Positions 21,479-27,853 of a stretch of 32,313 bases of DNA are shown here, in pieces. The translations under genes were made by a program, and so were the position numbers. The stretch is from a bacterium. GTDB lineage: Bacteria > Patescibacteriota > Minisyncoccia > Phycocordibacterales > VMGT01. Location of the stretch: assembly GCA_030697645.1 (NCBI GenBank), contig JAUYPI010000004.1:65141-97453 (forward strand). The letters are read 5' to 3'. The notes under the pieces were generated by a model that saw only the letters and a program-made list of their open reading frames with translations, made no database searches and was not told the DNA's origin. How positions within the stretch are numbered: the stretch's first letter is position 1; the number at the start of each line of letters is the position of its first letter.

Positions 21479-22102
21479 ATGGCGACAAAAAACATCTGTA
21501 TTTGGGGAGACAGTATCACCTACGGCGCGTGGGACACTGAAGGCGGCTGGGTGGACCGGCTTCGCCGTCATCTTCACGAGCGAACGATTGCTTCCGGGTT
21601 TGATGAATACTTCTGGGTGTATAATTTGGGCATTCCGGGAGACACGACCGATGATATACTTCAGCGGATTGATGCGGAATGTAGAGCGCGCGAACCGCAC
21701 ATCAGCATTTTTGCCGCGGGTATCAATGACAGCTCGCGCCTCGCGGAGACGGGTCTCCCGCGGGTTTCGGTGGAGCGTTTGCGGAAAAACGCATCGGCGC
21801 TGATACGCCGCGTGCGAGAGGTTTCGGAAGCTGTTTTTTGGATCGGCCTCGGTATAATTGATGAATCTGCGGTCGCCGCAGAGCAGGAATCCAGCGCTGA
21901 TTTTCGCCACCAAAGCGTCATAGAGCATCACGAAGCGCTCGCTCGCGTCTGTCTCGCGGAGCATGTTCCGTACCTCGACATGCTCAATGTGCTTGCGCCG
22001 GAAGATTTGATCGACGGCCTGCACCCGAACGCCGTTGGTCACCAGAAAATGTTTGAACACATCCGAGATTTCTTGGTAGCGCAGGGCGTGCTCGCGAGAT
22101 AG
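21479..22102 (+). CDS. SGNH/GDSL-family hydrolase
   Basis: 207 aa. Block I 'ICIWGDSITYG' carries the nucleophile Ser12, block II has Gly in 'NLGIPGDTT', and block III has the Asn of 'FAAGINDSS'. Block V 'DGLHPNAVGH' has Asp179 and His182, so the catalytic set is complete. Such enzymes hydrolyse esters of lipids, acetylated sugars or peptidoglycan. No signal peptide is present, so it acts in the cytoplasm. ATG at 21479 is chosen because the conserved first strand follows directly; an ATG at 21458 adds seven residues. No ribosome binding site is evident for either. Confidence 0.88.
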   Translation: MATKNICIWGDSITYGAWDTEGGWVDRLRRHLHERTIASGFDEYFWVYNLGIPGDTTDDILQRIDAECRAREPHISIFAAGINDSSRLAETGLPRVSVERLRKNASALIRRVREVSEAVFWIGLGIIDESAVAAEQESSADFRHQSVIEHHEALARVCLAEHVPYLDMLNVLAPEDLIDGLHPNAVGHQKMFEHIRDFLVAQGVLAR

Positions 22103-22170
22103 CCCGTAGCTTAGGCCCCATCCATAAATAACTTCCCCATCTCGCACCCACTCGGCACCCTTATGCAACT

Positions 22171-22261
22171 CGTGCTCAATCGCGAATCCTCATCGTATCT
22201 CGATCGGGTTTCGGATTCGCTCATTCCGCGCCAAGCTGCATCAGGGCACGCATTGAGCACG
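22171..22261 (+). other. Candidate structured RNA element after the SGNH gene
   Basis: Nested perfect pairings: CGTGCTCAAT (22171-22180) with ATTGAGCACG (22252-22261), and inside it GCGAATCC (22182-22189) with GGATTCGC (22213-22220). It lies in a 270-bp interval (22103-22372) between the SGNH gene and the MBL-fold gene that has no convincing coding region. It could be a cis-regulatory RNA or small RNA; strand is assumed from the flanking genes. Confidence 0.35.
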
Positions 22262-22372
22262 ATGTCGGTGAATTTATTTATGGACGGGGCATTGGTTGTT
22301 TCCTGACTCAAAACCTTTTGGGCGGTGCGTGCGTGTTGCGCCGTGATGTTTTTTTTGCGAGAATGATGGCGT

Positions 22373-23005
22373 ATGGTGATTACGTATTACGGACACGAGT
22401 GTTTCAAGGTGCAGTTCGGGGATGTCGTCATTGCGATAAATCCGATAGCAAAGAGTTCGCGGTACAAGAGCGCGCGTTTCGGCGCGGACATCGTCCTTAT
22501 CGGGATGAATGACGCGGACCACAACGGCGCCTCGGAGGTTGCCTTTGGCGGCAAGGAGCCGTTCGTTGTGCGCGGCCCCGGGGAGTACGAGATCCGTGAT
22601 ATTGCGATTAAAGGATTTGAAGCGCCGCGCGCGCCGGACGGCTGTAGCCGCACGATTTATTTTCTTACCCTTGAGGGTGCGAATCTCTGCATACTGACCG
22701 GACTCCATACGGCGAGTCTCCCTGCGCCCGTGCTCGAGACTCTTGCTGACGTTGACGTCCTATTCATACCGATAGCGGGCGGCGAGGTGCTCTCTCCTGC
22801 GGATGCTTACAAGCTCGCCGTCTCGCTCGAGCCGCGGATCATCATCCCCATGCGTCACGGCGAGCACAAAGACGCGGTGAAAACTTTTCTGAAGGAGGGT
22901 GGCGTCGAAAAAACGCAGATGGAATCAAAGCTCACGGTGCGCCGGAAGGACATCGCGGACAGCGCTGGCCAGATCGTCGTGCTTGCGCCGGTCGGAGGAG
23001 AATAA
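22373..23005 (+). CDS. Metallo-beta-lactamase-fold protein (UlaG/COG2220-like), metal site reduced
   Basis: 210 aa with the start 'MVITYYGHECFKVQFGDVVIAINPI' (residues 1-25) typical of the UlaG-like branch, then 'ADIVLIGMNDADHNGAS' and 'VRGPGEYEIRDIAIKGF'. 'LTGLHTASLP', 'VDVLFIPIAGGEVLSPADAYKLA' and 'IIIPMRHGEHKD' complete the alpha-beta-beta-alpha fold. In active members the metal motif is T-H-x-H-x-D-H; here it reads M-N-D-A-D-H, so the first two His are lost while Asp-His remain. The protein may bind one metal, or none, or act non-catalytically. It is cytoplasmic. No operon partner is evident; an AT-rich palindrome follows. Confidence 0.85.
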   Translation: MVITYYGHECFKVQFGDVVIAINPIAKSSRYKSARFGADIVLIGMNDADHNGASEVAFGGKEPFVVRGPGEYEIRDIAIKGFEAPRAPDGCSRTIYFLTLEGANLCILTGLHTASLPAPVLETLADVDVLFIPIAGGEVLSPADAYKLAVSLEPRIIIPMRHGEHKDAVKTFLKEGGVEKTQMESKLTVRRKDIADSAGQIVVLAPVGGE

Positions 23006-23011
23006 TTTTGT

Positions 23012-23162
23012 CGAATTTCCAAGTTCCAAGCGTACAATTTCCAAGTAATTTCCAAATCTCAAAGCTTCAATTTCCAAACCCGAACGTTTGCCGTGTTTGA
23101 GATTTAAAAATTTGGAAATTGGAATTTGTTTGGAAATTGATTATTTTGAAATTGGAAATTCG
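23012..23162. repeat. AT-rich palindromic repeat, TTCCAA/TTGGAA type
   Basis: 151 bp bounded by CGAATTTCCA (23012-23021) and its exact reverse complement TGGAAATTCG (23153-23162). The left arm consists of repeated AATTTCCAA-like units and the right arm of TTGGAAATT-like units. The centre (about 23080-23096, CCCGAACGTTTGCCGTG) is GC-richer. CCAAATCTCAAA and TTTGAGATTT pair inside. The same architecture occurs at 29411-29534, and the left-arm units occur inside secA at 24529-24589. Confidence 0.65.
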
Positions 23163-23169
23163 GTCTTTT

Positions 23170-23631
23170 ATGCTCGACCGCCTCTACGATCTCCCTGAAG
23201 AAAAACGCCGCGGCGTGGCGCTGGTCTGCGCCGGAGTCCTAGCGATGCTTATCGTGGGCGCTTGGTTTGTTGGTTTTATGCAGCCGCTATCGGGCGCCCG
23301 CAGAGCGGATGTGGGCAGCGTCAGCACGAGCGCGCAGACGGTGAAGGACACACTTTCACCGCTCCGCGCGCTTAGCCAAAGTTTCAGCGCGCTCACGCGG
23401 AGCGTGCGCGGTGAGCTCGGCGGCGTGCTGCTCGGAATCGAGGGGCAGAGTGATGAGAAAAAAGATACGAGAGTAGAGAACGAAACGTCGAGCGTAGAAA
23501 GTGTAGAGTCGACTCTTGATGCGTCGATGAGTTCTTCGACGCCAGAAGCGAAAGCGGAAAACGGCGAGCAAATAGAAAATGAAAATTTAAATGAAGAGAG
23601 TGGAGAGTGGAAAGTAGAGAGTGGAGAGTAG
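23170..23631 (+). CDS. Single-TM protein with disordered acidic tail
   Basis: 153 aa from the ATG at 23170, which directly follows the AT-rich palindrome. A short cytoplasmic N-terminus (MLDRLYDLPEEKRRG) precedes one TM helix (about 16-36, 'VALVCAGVLAMLIVGAWFVGF'). A Ser/Thr/Ala extracytoplasmic part is followed by a very acidic tail. The last ~25 residues come from a DNA microsatellite of GAGAGTGGA-like units (about 23597-23630), giving 'EESGEWKVESGE'. An upstream in-frame ATG (23119) lies inside the repeat and is not preferred. No family is recognised; a small membrane anchor of unknown role. Confidence 0.68.
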   Translation: MLDRLYDLPEEKRRGVALVCAGVLAMLIVGAWFVGFMQPLSGARRADVGSVSTSAQTVKDTLSPLRALSQSFSALTRSVRGELGGVLLGIEGQSDEKKDTRVENETSSVESVESTLDASMSSSTPEAKAENGEQIENENLNEESGEWKVESGE

Positions 23632-23642
23632 GCGCGCCAAAA

Positions 23643-23651
23643 GTTATCCAC
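23643..23651. other. Isolated perfect DnaA box
   Basis: TTATCCACA matches the DnaA-box consensus exactly. It is alone: no cluster, no AT-rich unwinding region and no dnaA or dnaN nearby, so it is not evidence for an origin. Confidence 0.25.
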
Positions 23652-23678
23652 ATTTTTTGAAAAAGTAATTTGTGTTTT

Positions 23679-23731
23679 CGATGTTCGTGCAGGATACTGT
23701 ATGTATCACGCGCGACATCAAAGTAACATCG
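23679..23731 (+). other. Nested stem-loop upstream of the basic-peptide gene
   Basis: CGATGTT (23679-23685) pairs with AACATCG (23725-23731). Inside, CGT plus GATAC (23686-23688, 23693-23697) pairs with GTATC plus ACG (23703-23710), loop TGTAT. It may be a structured leader or small RNA. Confidence 0.3.
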
Positions 23732-23813
23732 TGCAGAGCGCTCGGATAAATTTTTTTATTGCGCGTATGCATATGGTCGGTAATTGTCGCGCCCCTTACC
23801 AGTCAATCTTTCC

Positions 23814-23897
23814 ATGATCATGGCAAAACGACGCAAGGCGCCCGCGGCGAAGAAGGTTGCACCGAAACGAAAGACCTCATCGAAGCGCAGGAAGTAA
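23814..23897 (+). CDS. 27-aa highly basic peptide
   Basis: The ORF reads MIMAKRRKAPAAKKVAPKRK followed by TSSKRRK and TAA. 15 of 27 residues are Lys, Arg or Ala in the alternating style of histone-H1-like C-terminal tails, pointing to nucleic-acid binding (inference). The second ATG (23820) would give MAKRRK, a common start. A good terminator (23941) follows at 44 bp, so this is a compact transcription unit before secA. No ribosome binding site is clear. Confidence 0.5.
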   Translation: MIMAKRRKAPAAKKVAPKRKTSSKRRK

Positions 23898-23940
23898 GAA
23901 GTCTCAGAGCCGCCACATCTGCGGCCTGCGACGCATCATA

Positions 23941-23975
23941 ACACCCTCCATTCTCATGGAGGGTGTGCCGTTTTT
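23941..23975 (+). terminator. Rho-independent terminator upstream of secA
   Basis: ACACCCTCCAT (23941-23951) and ATGGAGGGTGT (23956-23966), 11 bp, loop TCTC, then GCCG and TTTTT (23971-23975). It isolates secA from the upstream basic-peptide unit. Confidence 0.85.
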
Positions 23976-23995
23976 GTGTTACGATAGAGTCCGCG

Positions 23996-26701
23996 ATGTC
24001 TCTCCTTAAAACATTATTTGGCGGCGATACCGAGCGCCGCGTGCGAGCGGAATATGCCTCACGCGTCGAGCGGATTAACACACTCGAGGAGACGTACCGG
24101 GCGCTCGGCGAGGCTGATTTCGCGGCTCAAACCGCTCTGTTTCGAGAACGGCTCGAGAGGGGCGAGGCGCTCGGGTCGCTTCTTCCCGAGGCGTTTGCGG
24201 TAGCGCGCGAGGCCGCGCGGCGCACTCTCGGCCAGCGGCACTTTGATGTGCAGCTCATCGGCGGTATTGCGATGCACGAGGGTAAGATTGCCGAGATGAA
24301 GACCGGCGAGGGGAAGACGCTCGTTGCGACCCTGCCAAGCTATCTCAATGCGCTTCCAGGGCGCGGCGTGCATATTGTGACGGTGAATGACTATCTCGCG
24401 CGAAGAGATGCGGTGTGGATGGGACAAATACACCACCTGCTTGGGCTCTCTGTCGGATGCATCACGAGTGATGCGAGCTACCTTTATGATCCTCTGCATC
24501 GCAGTGATAGCGCGAATCGAGCAGGTGGAATTTCCAATTTCCAATTTCCAATTTCCAATCAAATTCCAAATTCCAAAAAACAAATTTCAGACAGTGGTGA
24601 CGCGTTGGATGAAGAACGCGACATCGAAGGATATTTTCGGGTGGTGCATGAATTTTTGCGGCCGGTGAGTAGACGCGAGGCGTACGCCGCGGACATCACG
24701 TACGGGACGAACAGCGAATTCGGTTTTGATTATCTGCGCGACAATACCGCGCTCGCTGCCGCGGAGCTTCGGCAGCGCGGCCACGTCTTTGCGATCGTTG
24801 ACGAAATTGATTCGGTGTTGATAGACGAGGCGCGCACGCCGCTGATCATCTCAATGCAGGTCGCGGAATCCGAGCGGCTGTACGATCGCTTTGCCGCGAT
24901 TGCGCGCGATCTTATCGAGGGTGAGGATTACACGCTCGATGAAAAGTTCCGATCAATCGCGCTCACCGAGAGCGGCATCGAGAAGGCGGAGCGCGCGCTT
25001 GGTGTCGGGAGCATTTACACGGACGCCGGTATCGCCTATGTACACCATCTCGAGACCGCGGTGCGGGCGCGAGCACTCTACCAGAAAGACCGCGAATATG
25101 TCGTGCGCGACGGAGAGGTGATCATCGTGGATGAGTTCACCGGCCGGATGCTCCCCAGCCGCCGCTGGAGCGAGGGACTGCACCAGGCGGTCGAGGCGAA
25201 GGAGGGCGTGCGCGTGAAGGAGGAGACACGCACCGCAGCTTCAGTCACGTATCAGAATTACTTCCGCATGTATGAGAAGCTTGCGGGCATGACTGGCACG
25301 GCTTTCACGTCTGCCGAGGAGTTTTATAAAGTCTACGGCCTTGAAGTCGTGGCAGTGCCGACGAACCAGCCTATTGCCCGAGCGGATCGGAATGATCTTA
25401 TCTTCCAGACCGAGCGCGGCAAATTCAGAGCGATCGCACAAAGGGTGAAAGAGCTCCACGAGCGCGGACAGCCCGTCTTAATCGGCACGGTTTCAATCGA
25501 GAAAAACGAACTTCTTTCCGCGCATCTCAAGCAGGCGGGCGTACCACACGAGATCCTCAATGCGAAGAATCATGAGCGTGAGGGTGAGATTATCGCTGAG
25601 GCCGGCGGGCGGGGGAGTGTCACTGTTGCGACGAACATGGCTGGACGCGGCGTCGACATTAAACTCGGCGGCGCTGCGGCAAGTCCCGAGGCTGCGGCGG
25701 AGATCAAAAGTTTCGGTGGGCTTTTCGTGCTCGGTACCGAGCGGCACGAGGCACGTAGAATTGACAATCAGCTCCGCGGCCGCGCGGGGAGGCAAGGAGA
25801 CCCGGGGGAAACTGAGTTTTACATTTCACTCGAGGACACGCTGATGCGCGTTTTTGCCTCGGACATGATTAAAAATATGATGGGGCGTTTCGGCATCCCC
25901 GAAGACGAACCGATCGAGAACAAGCTCATCTCACGGGCGCTCGAGTCGGCACAGACCAAGATCGAGGGCTTTCACTTCGATGCGCGTAAGCGGATCCTCG
26001 AGTACGACGACGTGCTCAACAAACAGCGCCAGGCGATTTATGCGCGGCGGCACACCGTGCTCGAAGGGAGCGCGGAGGAGCTTCGGGGACTTCTCGACGA
26101 GGTGGTCGGCGAGGGTGAAGAGCTTGCGGGCTCACTCCAAACCAAGCGCGAGGAGTTCGGCGAGGAGCAGTTTTTCGCCGCGCTCCGGCGGCTCATGCTC
26201 CAAACGGTAGATTATTTTTGGATGCAGCATCTTGAGGTGATGGACTACATGCGCTCGAGTGTGGGGCTTCGAGCCTACGGCCAGCGTGACCCGCTGGTCG
26301 AGTACAAGAAAGAGGGAACGCGGCTCTTCCGCGAGATGCTCGCGGCGACGAACGACCACATCGCAGAACTTCTGCCGCACCTTGCGCCGCAAGCCTTCGC
26401 CCTGAGTGAGCGCGCCGCCCGCGCGGCGCGCTCACGAATCCAGCTTTCCGGCGGCGGCGTGATCGGCCTCGCCGATACGGCGCGTGAGCTCGCCGGGGAA
26501 GTAGTGCAAAGTGCACCCACGCCTACGTTTACTCGCGAGGTGCGCCTCTCGCCGCAGGCGGCTCTCGTGTCTCGTCTCGGAGCGCAACGAGGAGGCGGGG
26601 GCAAAACAAACGTGGGCCGCAACGACCCCTGCCCGTGCGGAGCGAAACACCCTGATGGCCGTCCGATAAAATACAAACACTGCCACGGCAAAGATGCTTG
26701 A
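23996..26701 (+). CDS. secA: Preprotein translocase ATPase SecA
   Basis: 901 aa; SecA drives preproteins through SecYEG by ATP hydrolysis. ATG at 23996 gives the family start 'MSLLKTLFGG'. Walker A is 'KTGEGKT' (102-108). Then come 'VNDYLARRDA', 'DITYGTNSEFGFDYLRDN', DEAD-like 'VDEIDSVLIDEARTPLII', 'EFTGRMLPSRRWSEGLHQA', 'MTGTAFTSAEEFYKVYGL', 'ATNMAGRGVDIKLGG' and 'QLRGRAGRQGDPG'. The C-terminal zinc-binding SEC-C motif is 'NDPCPCGAKHPDGRPIKYKHCHG'-like, with CPCG and CH. An insert of about 50 residues sits between the GLSVG strand and 'RREAYAADITYG'. Part of it is encoded by the AATTTCC repeat (24529-24589). A second SEC-C-like tail lies in frame after the stop. Confidence 0.96.
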   Translation: MSLLKTLFGGDTERRVRAEYASRVERINTLEETYRALGEADFAAQTALFRERLERGEALGSLLPEAFAVAREAARRTLGQRHFDVQLIGGIAMHEGKIAEMKTGEGKTLVATLPSYLNALPGRGVHIVTVNDYLARRDAVWMGQIHHLLGLSVGCITSDASYLYDPLHRSDSANRAGGISNFQFPISNQIPNSKKQISDSGDALDEERDIEGYFRVVHEFLRPVSRREAYAADITYGTNSEFGFDYLRDNTALAAAELRQRGHVFAIVDEIDSVLIDEARTPLIISMQVAESERLYDRFAAIARDLIEGEDYTLDEKFRSIALTESGIEKAERALGVGSIYTDAGIAYVHHLETAVRARALYQKDREYVVRDGEVIIVDEFTGRMLPSRRWSEGLHQAVEAKEGVRVKEETRTAASVTYQNYFRMYEKLAGMTGTAFTSAEEFYKVYGLEVVAVPTNQPIARADRNDLIFQTERGKFRAIAQRVKELHERGQPVLIGTVSIEKNELLSAHLKQAGVPHEILNAKNHEREGEIIAEAGGRGSVTVATNMAGRGVDIKLGGAAASPEAAAEIKSFGGLFVLGTERHEARRIDNQLRGRAGRQGDPGETEFYISLEDTLMRVFASDMIKNMMGRFGIPEDEPIENKLISRALESAQTKIEGFHFDARKRILEYDDVLNKQRQAIYARRHTVLEGSAEELRGLLDEVVGEGEELAGSLQTKREEFGEEQFFAALRRLMLQTVDYFWMQHLEVMDYMRSSVGLRAYGQRDPLVEYKKEGTRLFREMLAATNDHIAELLPHLAPQAFALSERAARAARSRIQLSGGGVIGLADTARELAGEVVQSAPTPTFTREVRLSPQAALVSRLGAQRGGGGKTNVGRNDPCPCGAKHPDGRPIKYKHCHGKDA
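24529..24589 (+). repeat. AATTTCC repeat inside secA
   Basis: Four tandem AATTTCC units are followed by related AAATTCC units. It stays in frame overall and encodes 'ISNFQFPISNQIPNSKKQIS'. The units are those of the intergenic palindrome at 23012-23162. It lies in a surface insertion of the nucleotide-binding domain 1 region, so the protein tolerates it. Confidence 0.75.
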
Positions 26702-26716
26702 GAAAAGGGGCAGTGA

Positions 26717-26794
26717 GCGGAGTCCGCCAAAGCCCGAGTATGGGCGTCGGCGGACGGCAGCGGTAAGAAATATAAAAAGTGCCATGGGCAATAA
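26717..26794 (+). pseudogene. Orphan SEC-C-like tail after secA, with palindromic insert
   Basis: In the same frame as secA, after its TGA (26699-26701) and a second TGA (26714-26716), the bases 26756-26794 read 'GSGKKYKKCHGQ' and stop. This is the textbook end of a SecA SEC-C motif (CPCGSGKKYKKCHG). Between them sits a hairpin: GTCCGCC (26722-26728) with GGCGGAC (26749-26755) and inner GCCC/GGGC. The likeliest history is a duplicated or older SecA end cut off by the palindrome. The hairpin may also act as the secA terminator. Confidence 0.55.
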
Positions 26795-26883
26795 AATAAG
26801 GAAGGAGTAGTTTTTAGACGACTATCCTGATGAGGGTGTATCGCATTGGTTGCATAATCAATCCAAGCGTATACAATGAGACC

Positions 26884-27108
26884 ATGAAGCAACGAGAATT
26901 TACTGCAATTTATCAAAAACGAGGCAGGGGGATAGTAGCGTGGGTGGAAGAAGTTCCAGGCGTCAATACACAGGGACGAACCCTACAGGAGGCCAAAGAG
27001 AATCTTAAAGAAGCGCTCCAATTGATTTTTGAGACCAATCACGCCCTTGCCATTGGCAAGGCTGTGGATGCGCTTCGCGAATCCATTCGCATCGCAGTTC
27101 CCGCCTAA
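26884..27108 (+). CDS. hicB: HicB family antitoxin
   Basis: This 74-aa protein has the HicB/UPF0150 partial RNase-H-like fold: 'EFTAIYQKRGRGIVAWVEEVPGVNTQG' (5-31), then 'TLQEAKENLKEALQLIFET' (33-51). There is no obvious C-terminal DNA-binding domain, so autoregulation would need another factor. HicB proteins neutralise the HicA mRNA-interfering toxin. A hicA reading frame follows 5 bp downstream but is frameshifted. ATG at 26884 is chosen because the conserved strand begins right after it; the upstream in-frame ATG (26830) adds residues of no family resemblance. Confidence 0.85.
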   Translation: MKQREFTAIYQKRGRGIVAWVEEVPGVNTQGRTLQEAKENLKEALQLIFETNHALAIGKAVDALRESIRIAVPA

Positions 27109-27113
27109 GTTTT

Positions 27114-27307
27114 ATGAGGCGCGTTATATTTTTGCGCTATCTGCACGAGCAAGGGTGCCTCTTGGTCCGTGAAGGAAGGAGGCATTCTGTTTTGTTAACC
27201 CGAAAGAAGAGCGAAGTTCGACAGTTCCACGGCATAACGAGATTAACAGCTTTCTTGCAAAAAAGATTTGTAGAGACCTCGGTATCCAGATAATTCAGAA
27301 AAAATAG
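27114..27307 (+). pseudogene. hicA: HicA toxin gene with a one-base frameshift
   Basis: From ATG 27114 the frame gives 'MRRVIFLRYLHEQGCLLVRE' and 'GRRHSV', the HicA dsRBD-like start with its catalytic His. After 27191 the family sequence continues only in another frame: 'FVNPKEERSSTVPRHNEINS', 'FLAKKICRDLGI', ending at TAG 27305-27307. The run TTTT at 27190-27193 is one T short of what is needed for H-S-V-F-V-N-P. Either the toxin is dead, or the run slips, or it is a sequencing error. Without the shift the pair hicB-hicA would be complete and about 64 aa long for HicA. Confidence 0.75.
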
Positions 27308-27335
27308 ATCGCCACACAATTCTGCAGAGCCGTTT

Positions 27336-27668
27336 TTGATTTATGAAAAAAAATTGTTTCTCACATCTTCTGCTGGCATGGTCATGGATAGCGTTGTGCG
27401 GCATTTCGACAAGCCGGTCGCTGGCCAGAAGTGCGCGTTTATCCTAACCGCCTCGGAAGCGGAGCAGGGTGACAAATGGTGGCTGCGAGAAGATCGCGAC
27501 GCGCTCACGAGCGCGGGGTTTGACGTGTTTGATTACACGCTCACTGGAAAAACTTCGGAGGATGTTGCACAGGCGCTCAAAGACGCAGACGTACTTTTCG
27601 TCGCTGGCGGTAAGACCTTTTATTTGCTCGGACAGGCGCAGAAAAATCGAAAAGTGTCACGGGCGTAG
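27336..27668 (+). pseudogene. Truncated peptidase S51 (dipeptidase E-like) gene
   Basis: The open frame gives 'KKLFLTSSAGMVMDSVVRHF', 'AFILTASEAEQGDKWWLRED', 'ALKDADVLFVAGGKTFYLL', the N-terminal half of S51/PepE-type proteins. It stops after 110 residues of about 200, before the nucleophile Ser motif. The natural start looks like ATG 27343 ('MKKKLFLTSS'), but the A-run behind it has eight A instead of nine, putting that ATG out of frame; in the present frame only TTG 27336 is available. A MITE-like element starts 3 bp after the stop, and ftsA ends just beyond it, so the 3' half is gone. Confidence 0.7.
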
Positions 27669-27670
27669 AG

Positions 27671-27840
27671 AGTAACCGCTCACGCTCGTCATTGCGAGCG
27701 CAGCGAAGCAATCCAGTTGTTGAGCCGTAATTCTGGATTGCGGAGCCTGTCCAGAGCACAGCGTGGGATCGCTCCACTCCGTTCCACTCCTCGCAATGAC
27801 GGCTTTGTTACGAAGTCTTGGGATAGGTGTGAGGAATTAC
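27671..27840. mobile_element. MITE-like element, copy 2
   Basis: 170 bp, related to copy 1 (20912-21059). Left end AGTAACCGCTCACGCTCGTC, inner arms ATTGCGAGCGCAGCGAAGCAATCCAG-like and CTGGATTGCGGAGCC..CTCGCAATGACGG-like, right end GATAGGTGTGAGGAATTAC. It is flanked by a perfect 7-bp direct repeat CGTAGAG (27664-27670 and 27841-27847). It lies between the truncated S51 gene and the ftsA stop codon. No protein is encoded. Confidence 0.78.
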
Positions 27841-27853
27841 CGTAGAGAAGGCC

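Noticed and set aside
21293-22168. 291-aa open frame antisense to the SGNH hydrolase gene
   Set aside because: Shadow of a clear coding gene with all catalytic blocks; the antisense product has no recognisable motif and no ribosome binding site.
22163-22306. 47-codon plus-strand ORF between the SGNH and MBL genes
   Set aside because: No ribosome binding site, no recognisable sequence, and it overlaps the nested inverted repeats, which better explain the region.
23643-23651. Replication origin based on the perfect DnaA box
   Set aside because: Single box, no cluster, no dnaA/dnaN genes; other TGGATAA strings (near 370 and 29109) lie in coding sequence.
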